Source: Rhizobium sp. BK313
GTDB lineage: Bacteria > Pseudomonadota > Alphaproteobacteria > Rhizobiales > Rhizobiaceae
Reading direction: 5' to 3'
DNA: 64,000 nt
NCBI RefSeq assembly: GCF_014193655.1
Contig: NZ_JACHZQ010000006.1
Span: 186,001 to 250,000 of the forward strand
Shown: in pieces, positions 26,361 to 34,643 of the stretch
How the letters are laid out: every line of letters begins with the position of its first letter
Position numbering within the stretch: the stretch's first letter is position 1
Translations under genes and position numbers: made by a program
The notes under the pieces: model-generated
What the model saw: the letters and a program-made list of their open reading frames with translations, nothing else
What the model was told of the DNA's origin: nothing
Databases searched by the model: none

Positions 26361-26829
26361 TTAAGGCGTATCTTGATTGAGTACTGCACGCTCCAAACGA
26401 AGTTCCGATCCGAATTGGCGAAGGATGAGCGCCGGTAATCCACGAGAATCGTCCGGCTCAAAGGAGATACGGAGGTCAACAACAGGCGAAGTAAAAGTTC
26501 TTTCGCCGCTTGCTACCAGCGGAACCGACTTGAGCGACCCAATCCGCAAAGTTAGATTATCAAAAGACCGCCTTACTGATAGAGCCTGCCTGAAAAAGAG
26601 CGCTTGCTCTCACTTCGTCCTGCCGGTCGGCAGACCGCACGCCGAAACCACATTCCCACGCAACTTGGCAATGATCGACAATCGCGATGCTTACGCCGGG
26701 GGTTGCATGTCGGTACATTAGGTCATCGAGCGACGACGGCGGGCCATTTCGAAGGGGAAATGGTGTTTCCGGCCTCAAGTCATGCAAAGCCTTCATGGCC
26801 CGATCATGGATAGATGACTTGTTCATCAT
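26361..26829 (-). pseudogene. beta-lactamase-family serine hydrolase, internally deleted
   Basis: The N-terminal part (start ATG 26829, MMNKSSIHDRAMKALHDL) reads as a class C beta-lactamase/penicillin-binding-protein-like esterase, ending at the active-site SxxK motif in GSISKAVF, followed by TGA at 26560. Right behind it, in another frame, LTLRIGSLKSVPLVASGERT and RISFEPDDSRGLPALILRQFG form the beta-rich C-terminal tail of the same enzyme family, ending at TAA 26361. The whole catalytic middle of several hundred residues is missing at the junction near 26555-26562. The gene is therefore non-functional. Confidence 0.65.
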
Positions 26830-26954
26830 TGGCACTCCAAGCAAGAATGGTGCGGCTAAGCGCAACGATTGCATTCAATGCCAGAACCATGACACTCAGG
26901 CGAACACATCCAAGCAGCCGTCGATCATGTGATGGCAATTTGAGGAATTCAGAG

Positions 26955-27437
26955 ATGGTCATCAAACACCGACGCCGGTCTGCCTGGCAATTCCTTTTGC
27001 TACCCTTGCGGCTTGCCATAGCCCTGCTCGTAGTCATCAGCGAGATCGCCCGACCGCTATACCGACCATTCGTGAAGTGGTTCTCCTCGCTGCCCATCGT
27101 CGAGCACTTCAGCGAGCTTGTTGGTTCGTTACCACGAGCTGTGATTCTGGTTCTCTTCGTCGTGCCGCTTGCGATTGCTGAGCCGCTAAAGATTTATGCT
27201 TTATTCGTTATCGCCAGTGGTCATGTGATCACCGGGCTCGTAATAATCGCATTGGCTTACCTGATGAGCTTCCTCTTGGTCGAGCGCCTTTTCCACGCAG
27301 GCCGCGAGAAGCTGCTAACTTACGGCTGGCTCAGATGGACTATGGATCGCGTTGAGACTGTTCGAAACTGGGTCTCCGAGATGAAAGAAAGCGTCATCGC
27401 GACGGTGCGCGGTTGGCTCGGATATCTCGGGAACTAA
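26955..27437 (+). CDS. small inner-membrane protein of unknown function (160 aa)
   Basis: A basic N-terminus (MVIKHRRRSAW) precedes a hydrophobic segment at about residues 11-28. Two strong hydrophobic segments follow, AVILVLFVVPLAIAEPLKIY and HVITGLVIIALAYLMSFLLV, at about residues 60-110. The amphipathic C-terminal helix contains WVSEMKESVIATVRGWLGYL. I recognise no family with certainty. The ATG at 26955 (GAGG upstream) is preferred to the frame starting at 26814, which runs through the pseudogene. It stands alone. Confidence 0.6.
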   Translation: MVIKHRRRSAWQFLLLPLRLAIALLVVISEIARPLYRPFVKWFSSLPIVEHFSELVGSLPRAVILVLFVVPLAIAEPLKIYALFVIASGHVITGLVIIALAYLMSFLLVERLFHAGREKLLTYGWLRWTMDRVETVRNWVSEMKESVIATVRGWLGYLGN

Positions 27438-27582
27438 GACGCCAAAGGTAACTCAAAGCTTCGCTTAAGGGCAGGAGGGCGCCCGACTTGACAGCTGCGT
27501 CAGTTTCCTGGCGAGAGGCCATGTTTGAAACCTCAATTGGTATTGCCGCAGCCGGTCGTTCGACCGTTGAACAAATCCCTCT

Positions 27583-28074
27583 CTATCCGAAGACAATCTG
27601 ACAGGCCGAAGTGCTCGCCGGAAACAACCCGTCTTCGCCTACCGGTACGGGTACATCATCCAACGTCTTCACCTGCGCAATAGCTCCGCCTTTTGCAGTG
27701 AGTGCGAGGGTGCAGGACACGTCCTCATCATGTTCCGGGACATAGCGCCGCTTCCTGATTATCCAGTTCCCTTCAATCGACTCGTCCACATATGTCCTCG
27801 CGGGTATCCGCACCACGCGAGATCGCTGCCAGGTCAGCACGGCCGCGTCGCCAGAATTGCTGCGGTTCGTCGGTGCGCCAAACTTGTCCTGGAATTTCGA
27901 AATCGGTTTGCCACGCCATTGGCTGCCGACTTTGTTGTAAGGCGCTGCAGCGGCTATTCGAATGCCCTCCCCTAGCTTTGCAACACCAGCCTGTAGGCCT
28001 TTGACCGCTCCACCGCAGCCGGAAAGAATTAAAGGGAGTGCGGCAACGATCAAAAGCCTTTTTGTAAATTTCAT
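27583..28074 (-). CDS. lipoprotein of unknown function (163 aa)
   Basis: Residues 1-20 (MKFTKRLLIVAALPLILSGC) form a lipoprotein signal with the lipobox LSGC, so Cys20 should be acylated and the protein anchored to a membrane facing the periplasm. The body contains KFQDKFGAPTNRSNSGDAAV and two further cysteines (VSCTL near residue 123, SACQIVFG at the end), which could form a disulfide. I do not recognise a functional family. The ATG at 28074 is preferred to the upstream ATG at 28086, which would precede the signal. Confidence 0.7.
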   Translation of the reverse strand: MKFTKRLLIVAALPLILSGCGGAVKGLQAGVAKLGEGIRIAAAAPYNKVGSQWRGKPISKFQDKFGAPTNRSNSGDAAVLTWQRSRVVRIPARTYVDESIEGNWIIRKRRYVPEHDEDVSCTLALTAKGGAIAQVKTLDDVPVPVGEDGLFPASTSACQIVFG

Positions 28075-28524
28075 TTCTGCTTCCAATTTCGCGACGTTTC
28101 GATCACAGGCATTTGCGATAAGATCGTGCTGGACCGGAAAACTCTAAGCGGGCTTCCAGAGCGCGTGTCCTTCTCGCGGTTCCGTGCCGTATACCGGTGG
28201 ACTATTAACGGGCGTCAAAATCTATCGTTAAGATTGAATCGGGAATTTGCACCTCAACACGGCATTTCAAAAGGAGCTTTGAAGCATGCTAAGCGTCACG
28301 GTATCCGTTCTTGACAATCCTCGGAGGAAGATCACCGGGCGGTGCTTGATCCTCTGCGCCGGCGGACAACATCAGGCTCGTCATGGTGACCGGCGGCATC
28401 GGCGCCTCAACGGCTTCGCGCTCGGTGAACGGGTGATCGACGATCTCACTCAACGTGAATTTTTGAGTTAGCGTGCGGTCTGGACCTAGGAAGCCTCGAT
28501 GGGCTCGCCCCGAGATCATGAATT
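28075..28524. other. about 450-base divergent gap
   Basis: It separates the lipoprotein (minus) from the cyclase gene (plus) and must contain both promoters. A 76-residue minus-strand frame (28289-28519) is protein-like in composition but lacks a ribosome site, and a 61-residue plus-strand frame at 28286 has AAAGGAG upstream; I support neither as a gene. Confidence 0.35.
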
Positions 28525-30018
28525 GTGTATTTAGGTTTAACCGAACGCCCGGGGATGATCGAGGTTCTATCGCGGTACAATGCTATGATCGACGAAAAAA
28601 AGCTTGAAGAGCGTTTGGAGATGGTCGAAAAGGCCAAATCCTGGAGTCCGCGTGTCGTCTCGCGGCTTGAGATGCTGCTGCGCGCGGGCACGGACGAAGC
28701 ACTTCATCGCATCAATCCGATTGAGTTCGCCAAAGAGAAATCGATTGCCGAGGCTGAAGCGATCGATCTTTTCCTCCATGCATGCGTGGCTGGATTATTC
28801 GATATGGATTGGCTGCTCGTTTGTCCGATGTGCTCCGACGTTGTCGAGAGCTTCCGGAGCCTGCGCAAACTGCACACGCATTTCCACTGCCACCTCTGTC
28901 AAAGCGATTACGACGCGGCGCTGGACGACTACATCACGGTGACATTTACGGTTTCGCCCGCCGTGCGCAGCATCCGCTTCCATACCCCGGATGCGCTTTC
29001 GGCCTGGGATTACGTCTTCCATTATAAATTGACGTCGGGCGGCATAATGCCCGACGGCGTGCCATGGCGGGAGGCTGCCAAAGAGCTGGTGAGAGTGCTC
29101 ACCCGTATAGAGCCAGGTTCTACGGTCAATCTTGAGGTCGATGCCGCCGAAGGCGCGCTTCTGGGCCAGGATTTCGAAAGCGACGCCCAATTCTTCTTCC
29201 CAGTCGCAATGGGGACGGGTGCAACGCCATCCCACGTGCCGGTCATGCTCGACCACGGCAAATGCGTGGCCGCCACTGCAAACATCGCGCCGGGTAAGGT
29301 CGTCTTCGAAGTTCACAACGCTGGTACGCTGCCGGTGGTATTCGGCATCCTACAGCTTCCGATGGCGACGTTTCTGCGCCCGAGGCTTCACTTCAGTCCG
29401 TCCTTGTCCGGCAAACGGTTGCTGACGACTCAAACCTTTCGCGACATCTTTCGCTCAGAGGTGATCAGCGCCACTGAGGGCATTGCAGTTCTCGATATTA
29501 CTCTCGTATTCACCGATCTCAAGGGCTCCACCGCCCTCTACGAGCGGATCGGCGACCTTAACGCCTACATTCAGGTGCAGCGGCACTTCCAGCATCTTCT
29601 CGACGCCACCGTTCGGCACAATGGCGCCGTCACGAAGACGATCGGTGACGCGGTGATGGCGGCGTTTTTGACTTCGGCCGATGCGGTGCAGGCGACGCTT
29701 GATATGCGCGAGGCCGTGGATCAGCTAAATCGGGACCGCTTGCAACGTGATTTCATCCTTAAAATCGGCGTGCACCGAGGTGCTGCGATTGCGGTGACGC
29801 TCAACGAGCGGCTCGACTATTTCGGTCAGACGGTGAATATCGCAGCGCGGGTGCAAAACCTTGCCGACGGCGACGAGATTTGCCTCACCGAAGAAGTTTA
29901 CGGCGCGCCGGCTGTGGCGGAAATTATTGCGCCGTACCCGACGGCAAAAAGCGAGGTGGAACTCAAGGGCGTCAGCAAGACCATGTCGGTCTATCATTTA
30001 GGCCGGACAACATCGTAG
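28525..30018 (+). CDS. class III adenylate/guanylate cyclase with DUF5939-type N-terminal domain
   Basis: A protein of up to 497 residues. The N-terminal part (SWSPRVVSRLEMLLRAGTDE, NPIEFAKEKSIAEAEAIDLF) and paired CxxC motifs (VCPMC, HCHLC) match a DUF5939-like module that may bind zinc. The catalytic domain at about 330-490 has FTDLKGSTALYERIGD with the first metal Asp, TIGDAVMAAF with the second, and the C-terminal DYFGQTVNIAARVQN. The product would be cAMP or cGMP. The start is uncertain: GTG 28525, ATG 28555 or ATG 28585 are all in frame, and 28585 (MIDEKKLEERLE) fits the family N-terminus best. It may be functionally separate from the quorum genes, which are transcribed toward it. Confidence 0.85.
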   Translation: MYLGLTERPGMIEVLSRYNAMIDEKKLEERLEMVEKAKSWSPRVVSRLEMLLRAGTDEALHRINPIEFAKEKSIAEAEAIDLFLHACVAGLFDMDWLLVCPMCSDVVESFRSLRKLHTHFHCHLCQSDYDAALDDYITVTFTVSPAVRSIRFHTPDALSAWDYVFHYKLTSGGIMPDGVPWREAAKELVRVLTRIEPGSTVNLEVDAAEGALLGQDFESDAQFFFPVAMGTGATPSHVPVMLDHGKCVAATANIAPGKVVFEVHNAGTLPVVFGILQLPMATFLRPRLHFSPSLSGKRLLTTQTFRDIFRSEVISATEGIAVLDITLVFTDLKGSTALYERIGDLNAYIQVQRHFQHLLDATVRHNGAVTKTIGDAVMAAFLTSADAVQATLDMREAVDQLNRDRLQRDFILKIGVHRGAAIAVTLNERLDYFGQTVNIAARVQNLADGDEICLTEEVYGAPAVAEIIAPYPTAKSEVELKGVSKTMSVYHLGRTTS

Positions 30019-30093
30019 CCCCTATCCAAGAAGACATATAGCCGATTGGAGCATCTTGGGTGATCCTGGCAAGCCTCAGGTCTAGCAGCCGCG

Positions 30094-30228
30094 TCAGCCA
30101 AGCATCGTCCCTCGTATGCCGGTGTTGACGTTGATCCGTTCCTTGCGAGCGCTCGGATCCGCCACCATCTTTTGCAAAAGTGCCCAGCGCTCTTCCGCCG
30201 CACGGTCATCCGGAGACCAGACTAACAT
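30094..30228 (-). CDS. possible 44-residue small protein downstream of the LuxI-type gene
   Basis: A short frame starts at ATG 30228, 28 bases after the synthase stop on the same strand, and ends at TGA 30094. Its product is helical, charged and protein-like (DDRAAEERWALLQKMVADPS). The ribosome site is weak. In Rhizobium leguminosarum the synthase gene cinI is followed by a co-expressed small gene, cinS; the position is analogous, but I see no clear sequence match. It could equally be a decayed gene end. Confidence 0.35.
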   Translation of the reverse strand: MLVWSPDDRAAEERWALLQKMVADPSARKERINVNTGIRGTMLG

Positions 30229-30256
30229 CAGACAGCGGACATTCCAGGGGAGCAGG

Positions 30257-30958
30257 TCAGGCGCGCTGCTTGCTCTTATCGATTGGCCGAATTTTCCCGG
30301 GGTCCAAGTTAGGCAAATGGCGCAAAGTGACCTCGGGGTTCAGCGGATTTTGAGCCTCCGGCTCTAGCAAGAGCGTGCTTCCTTGGAGGGAATAGAGTTG
30401 ATGATGTTTCATCAAGCCAGAAATAGAAGGCTTTGCGTGGATCGGTACGATTAATCCGCCGTCGAGCAGCGAAGGCAGGCCAAGCTCGGTTACCTCCCAA
30501 CCGGTTGAGACTAAGAGTTGCACCAGCTTCGGGTGCGTTTCGACGATCACTGAAATAATGCCCGCAACAAGGCAGAATTCCATCACGCCGGTCATTAAGA
30601 CATGTGAGGCTGGTATCCCATTGATTAGAATTTCCCCTTCCGCGACAGCGCAGCGAGTCCACTCGAAAATCTGGCGCGAACGCGGCCATGTTTGCCCGTT
30701 CATGATCTGCGGATAGACGTCGGATAAGAGATGAGGTTCAGTCGTCGGGAGTAATCGCGTATATCCCACGACAGTATCTTCAAAGAACAGCGCAAGGTGC
30801 AGGGCACGGTCGTGATCGAACTGGTCAATTTCCCGTCCGTCACTTCTGCGAAGTGCCTCCCAGCCGAGCCTTTCGACGAATTGCTCGTGCCGAAAACGCC
30901 AAATTTTCTCCATTGCTTGCCCGCTTGATGCGTTGCAACCGACGTAAAGTCTTATCAT
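30257..30958 (-). CDS. acyl-homoserine-lactone synthase, LuxI/TraI family
   Basis: A 233-residue autoinducer synthase. The conserved residues of the family are visible: Arg23 and Phe27 in RFRHEQFV, Trp33, Asp45 and Asp48 in REIDQFDHD, Arg68 in GYTRLLPT, and Glu99/Arg102 in FEWTRC. It couples an acyl chain from acyl-ACP to S-adenosylmethionine to give an acyl-homoserine lactone. The acyl length cannot be predicted here. A LuxR-type receptor is encoded about 400 bases upstream on the same strand. It resembles CinI/TraI-like synthases of Rhizobiaceae. Confidence 0.93.
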   Translation of the reverse strand: MIRLYVGCNASSGQAMEKIWRFRHEQFVERLGWEALRRSDGREIDQFDHDRALHLALFFEDTVVGYTRLLPTTEPHLLSDVYPQIMNGQTWPRSRQIFEWTRCAVAEGEILINGIPASHVLMTGVMEFCLVAGIISVIVETHPKLVQLLVSTGWEVTELGLPSLLDGGLIVPIHAKPSISGLMKHHQLYSLQGSTLLLEPEAQNPLNPEVTLRHLPNLDPGKIRPIDKSKQRA

Positions 30959-31362
30959 TCTTCCCTCTGTTTTGGGCGAGAATGCATGAGACTCCCTATC
31001 ATTTAAATGAGTGAAATTACCTAGTTTTCACGCATCTGCCGCAGAACACCGTCGTACATGGTGTCGCGAAAAGACAAGGAATGCCAAAGGCCCTGCGCGA
31101 CCCAGAACCAGCCCTGGGAGCCGCAGGCTCACGGCGTCTAGCGCCTCGCCGAAGTTGACCGCACGAACATCCGCCCACCGTTGAGGACACTGATTAGGAC
31201 AGCAAAGCTTAAGAGGACCGATCTAAGGGACCGAGATTTGGCGCGCCAATGCTTTCGCTTGCATTGACGGCTCGACAGCATGGGAGCTTCTGGGGAACTT
31301 GCAACCGGCAAAGTCGATACTGGGCTCGCGGCTTCGCTCAGCCCTTACCCAGGATGTATGCT
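30959..31362. other. LuxR-LuxI intergenic region
   Basis: About 400 bases carry the synthase promoter. A dyad at 31046-31064 is listed separately as a candidate lux-box. The palindrome TCATTTAAATGA (30999-31010) is AT-rich. Minus-strand codons between about 31140 and 31023 (for example a frame ending in RDTMYDGVLRQMREN) look like decayed coding sequence rather than an intact gene. Confidence 0.35.
31046..31064 (-). promoter_or_regulatory. candidate lux-box-type dyad
   Basis: ACACC...GGTGT forms a 19-base imperfect dyad (6 of 9 arm positions pair), 88-106 bases before the LuxI start codon. The size and symmetry match tra/lux boxes, but the sequence is not a canonical match, so the call rests on position. 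Confidence 0.3.
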
Positions 31363-32106
31363 TCACCGAAGTATTCCGTAGCGAAAACTTTCCGCGATCA
31401 TCTGCGCCGCGTTGACGACATTGAGCTTGCGTTGAACATTGAATATTTCGTTCTGAATGGTTCTATGTGAGCGGCCCAGAATTGCCGCGATCTCTACCGC
31501 TGTCTTGCCCGCAGCGCACCACTGAATGATCTCGCGTTCACGCGCTGTTATTCTCAAGAGGCCCTTATTTTCGGAGTTCGCTTTTGGCGTTAGTAGACTG
31601 CGCACTGTGTTATGGGCGTAAATAGATATGATATGCAGCGCCCCTCTCGCAGCATGCGACAGATCCACCTTCTCTGCCCCGAACGTTATAATTGCCTGAA
31701 AGCCGTCGGCCGTGTGCAGTGGCACGCTATAACCATCATTCATTTTGAATGCTCTGGCCTCGCTCATGACGCGGCGCGCATGGCGGCCGAGGTCTTGCCC
31801 CCGCAGTGCTTCTGACCAAACAAAAGCACCGTCTTGCATTTTACTCAGATGGATTACGGGATCGGCATGGACGTAATTGGCCGTTGAATAGCGTTCAAAC
31901 CATTCACAGGGCCATCCGTTCAACAAGAAGTAAGGGTCAATGCGTTCCGTGGGCAAGGGTATGCCCGACATTGCAAAACAACTAAACCCAAAGTGGCGCG
32001 CTGTTCTGTCCAGCGACTTCAGTATATCCTCCCTGCTCTTCGCCACTGCGGTGTCCGACATAAAGTCGAACATTATGTTTGCGGTTGCCAAGGCTTCACT
32101 GTCCAC
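31363..32106 (-). CDS. LuxR-family autoinducer-binding transcriptional regulator
   Basis: A 247-residue regulator. The N-terminal autoinducer-binding domain (about residues 15-170) contains the ligand-pocket pattern WFERYSTANYVHADPVI, with the conserved Trp, Tyr and Asp. The C-terminal LuxR-type DNA-binding domain reads ITAREREIIQWCAAGKTAVEIAAILGRSHRTIQNEI. It very likely pairs with the LuxI-type synthase downstream on the same strand. Its 5' flank is the 1-kb region facing the GH15-led cluster, so it could govern both. Confidence 0.93.
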   Translation of the reverse strand: MDSEALATANIMFDFMSDTAVAKSREDILKSLDRTARHFGFSCFAMSGIPLPTERIDPYFLLNGWPCEWFERYSTANYVHADPVIHLSKMQDGAFVWSEALRGQDLGRHARRVMSEARAFKMNDGYSVPLHTADGFQAIITFGAEKVDLSHAARGALHIISIYAHNTVRSLLTPKANSENKGLLRITAREREIIQWCAAGKTAVEIAAILGRSHRTIQNEIFNVQRKLNVVNAAQMIAESFRYGILR

Positions 32107-33104
32107 TTTTCCCTCCAGGACATGCTATTTCGAGGAACTACTATTCTTTGTTCCCGCTTCTCGCAAAAGCTATTTCCCCGTTAATTGTTATAGATCAAAA
32201 GCTTAGCGAAGGAGGCGCCCCTTTGGCCAAATTGCCAAGGTAAGGCAAGACGGTTCATCATCAGCTCGGCATTTGCGAGTGACAATGCACGTCAAATACA
32301 TATGCCATTGGGATGACGAGCCTACGACAATTCGCCTTTTTGACGCCGACAAAGGCGATGACGGTTACCGGCGCCTTAATTGATAGAAGCTGATTGGAAT
32401 GGCAGCGAGAGCGGAGCATAATGTGGTTCAAGTCAGCACGATAATGCGAGCGTTTCGTCTTCATGTGCGACCCGACCGCCAACCTCTTCCATCTTCACCT
32501 AAACCGGACAAGCACTACTGAATATCGCAGGGTGCAAACCGCAGCCATGCTCACTTGGCGTGAGACAACTGTATCGATCGCCACATGAGCCGGGCACCTC
32601 TTCACTATTCTCTGCCTGGCGAAAAGGCGATGCTACCGGGTGGCTTCATCGGAAGTGACCATAAGCTAAGTAATAGTGCTTATTTACGGGTGCATTTATA
32701 TAGCTAATATGAGTTAGAAAGACGGACGAGAATTGCGCCCCTGGGAATTTTTGGAGGCGCAACTCGCCGAATAGCACTCCCTCATTCAAGGTCAAGCGGC
32801 TCCCGAAAGCGTTTTGATAGTCGCAATTTCCACAGATCAAATATGCATCTCGGGCAGTTTCTTTGCCTCCTTCGGAAGGTTTGCTATTGCCTGAGTTTTT
32901 GGAATGGAAGGCGCAACCGCTGCGGCCCGGGCTGGCAGCGCAATGAGAAATACTGCCCGCCTACGCGTCAACTGAAATTTACCGACGACAGAGAATCAAT
33001 GGCTTAACGCGGTGAATATGTGTTGGAAGCGCATCACAGCCCATTCGACCGCAATATTTTTCAATCTGGTTCCGGCAAGTCTCAACCGATCTTGGAGTTA
33101 GCCA
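32107..33104. other. about 1 kb non-coding region between luxR and the GH15 cluster
   Basis: It contains no ORF I would support. It must hold the promoters of luxR (minus) and of the plus-strand cluster. The dyad ATAAGC/GCTTAT with an 11-base spacer (32661-32683) is an operator candidate. GGAG lies 8 bases before the GH15 ATG. The length and AT-richer stretches near 32680-32720 suggest regulatory or remnant DNA. Confidence 0.45.
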
Positions 33105-34547
33105 ATGACAGTTGCGTTTAGAAGTCAGCCAGCGACAGTTGCAGGCCCGCCCTATACAGGCCCGGCTATTGGCACTTCCGCGCCTGCAGTCGCACCGGCG
33201 CCTGCCTTCGCGCAGACCGATCTAGTTGCATTGTCGCGCTACTTTTGCCTTCTGATGATGCGTAACATCACAAGCGACGGCTATGTCATTGAGGATCCGG
33301 TATCGCCCGGTGTCTTTTCCCTCCCGGGCTGCATCATCGCTGCACCCTCCTATCCAGCGAACACCCCCGGCATCGACCAGGACTATGTTTTCAACTGGGT
33401 CCGCGATGGAGCTATTACGGCGATTGAGATGGCGCTTGCCGGCTTGCCGCCGGTTCCGGGTGGCGGCGTGCCGAGCCTGATCGACTACGTAAGCTTCGCC
33501 GCGCTCTGTCAGGCGAATGCGAAGAATTCCGCGACGGTCACACTTGGCCATGCCTGCTTCACCATCACTGGCGAGGTCCGTCCGTGGTCGGAGCAGAATG
33601 ACGGGCCGGCCATTCAATCGATTGCTATCCTGACCTTTTTCGATCAGCTGGATGCTGCCACGCAGACAATCGCCAAACAATTGGTCGAGACTAACCTCGC
33701 TTATCTTCTCGAAGTCTATCAGAACAGGACGACAAATCTCTGGGAGGAATATGAGGGCTATTCCTTTTTCGCAAGAGCCGTACAGCTGCGCTTTTTCCGG
33801 GAAATTTCCGGAAATGCGATCGGGATTGCGGTGCCTGCAGGGGTGACCGATGCCATCTCGTGGCTGGAAAGCCAGCTGGCCAGCCACTGGAATGGGCAAC
33901 TCTATGTGAGCATTCTGGATGGAGCGGTGCAAGCCGGTTACGACGCGAACATCGATATAGTCTCTTCGGTCTGCTATGGCGGGATCGAGCCGACCGATAC
34001 CAAGCTTCTGGCAACGGCGGCCATCCTGCGACGCCAGTGGGCCGATCCTTCGTCTTCCAGCTATTACCCAATCAATGGCGCCGACGCGGCCAAAGGGCTC
34101 GGACCGCTCTTCGCGCGCTATCCGAGCGACCATTATGATGGCGATGTGGCCGCTCCGGTGGTCGGCGGGCATCCCTGGGCTTTGTGCACCGCCAACTTCG
34201 CCGAGTTTCAATATCGGCTTGCCAATGCCATCGAGGCCAGCGGCACCATCCCACTCGATCAGTTCTCCGAACCCTTCTTCGCGGAACTGGGGCTCGGCCC
34301 ATCCAGCAGCGCTGCCGACGCTTCAGTTGCTTTGCGGGCTTCGTCTGACGCCATGCTGCGCGCCATCGTCTATCACAGCGATGACTATGAATTGAGCGAA
34401 CAGTTCGATGGAACCACGGGCTATGAGAAAAGCGTCCGCAACCTGACCTGGAGCTACGCCTCTTTTCTCTCGGCAGTCAGAGCCCGCTCCGGTGGCACCC
34501 AGACCGCCAAGTCCAAACCCCGAAACCTTCGCAGCCCAAGATCCTGA
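33105..34547 (+). CDS. GH15-family glucoamylase-like protein
   Basis: A 480-residue (alpha/alpha)6-barrel glycoside hydrolase. YVFNWVRDGA (about residue 94), RPWSEQNDGPA (about 158) and NLWEEYEGYSFFARAVQ (about 211) are the glucoamylase motifs, the last carrying the general-acid Glu. SEQFDGTTGYEKSVRNLTWSY (from about 430) matches the region of the catalytic-base Glu. The layout is closer to fungal glucoamylases than to typical bacterial GH15 enzymes. The N-terminal 37 residues are Ala/Pro-rich, not a clear signal peptide, so it probably stays in the cytosol. The enzyme releases glucose from alpha-glucosides; the real substrate may be a small glucoside given the sugar-oxidation genes behind it. 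Confidence 0.85.
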   Translation: MTVAFRSQPATVAGPPYTGPAIGTSAPAVAPAPAFAQTDLVALSRYFCLLMMRNITSDGYVIEDPVSPGVFSLPGCIIAAPSYPANTPGIDQDYVFNWVRDGAITAIEMALAGLPPVPGGGVPSLIDYVSFAALCQANAKNSATVTLGHACFTITGEVRPWSEQNDGPAIQSIAILTFFDQLDAATQTIAKQLVETNLAYLLEVYQNRTTNLWEEYEGYSFFARAVQLRFFREISGNAIGIAVPAGVTDAISWLESQLASHWNGQLYVSILDGAVQAGYDANIDIVSSVCYGGIEPTDTKLLATAAILRRQWADPSSSSYYPINGADAAKGLGPLFARYPSDHYDGDVAAPVVGGHPWALCTANFAEFQYRLANAIEASGTIPLDQFSEPFFAELGLGPSSSAADASVALRASSDAMLRAIVYHSDDYELSEQFDGTTGYEKSVRNLTWSYASFLSAVRARSGGTQTAKSKPRNLRSPRS

Positions 34548-34643
34548 TGATTTCAGGCCCATCCGGCCTGACATCTCAATTGAACCCAAAGCGGCATGAT
34601 CGGCAAAGCCTGATGCGGCTTTCCGGAATGATGGAGGACCAGA

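Noticed and set aside
30999..31010. Perfect palindrome TCATTTAAATGA near the luxI start
   Set aside because: Short and AT-only in its core; too small and unspecific to call a lux-box or promoter.
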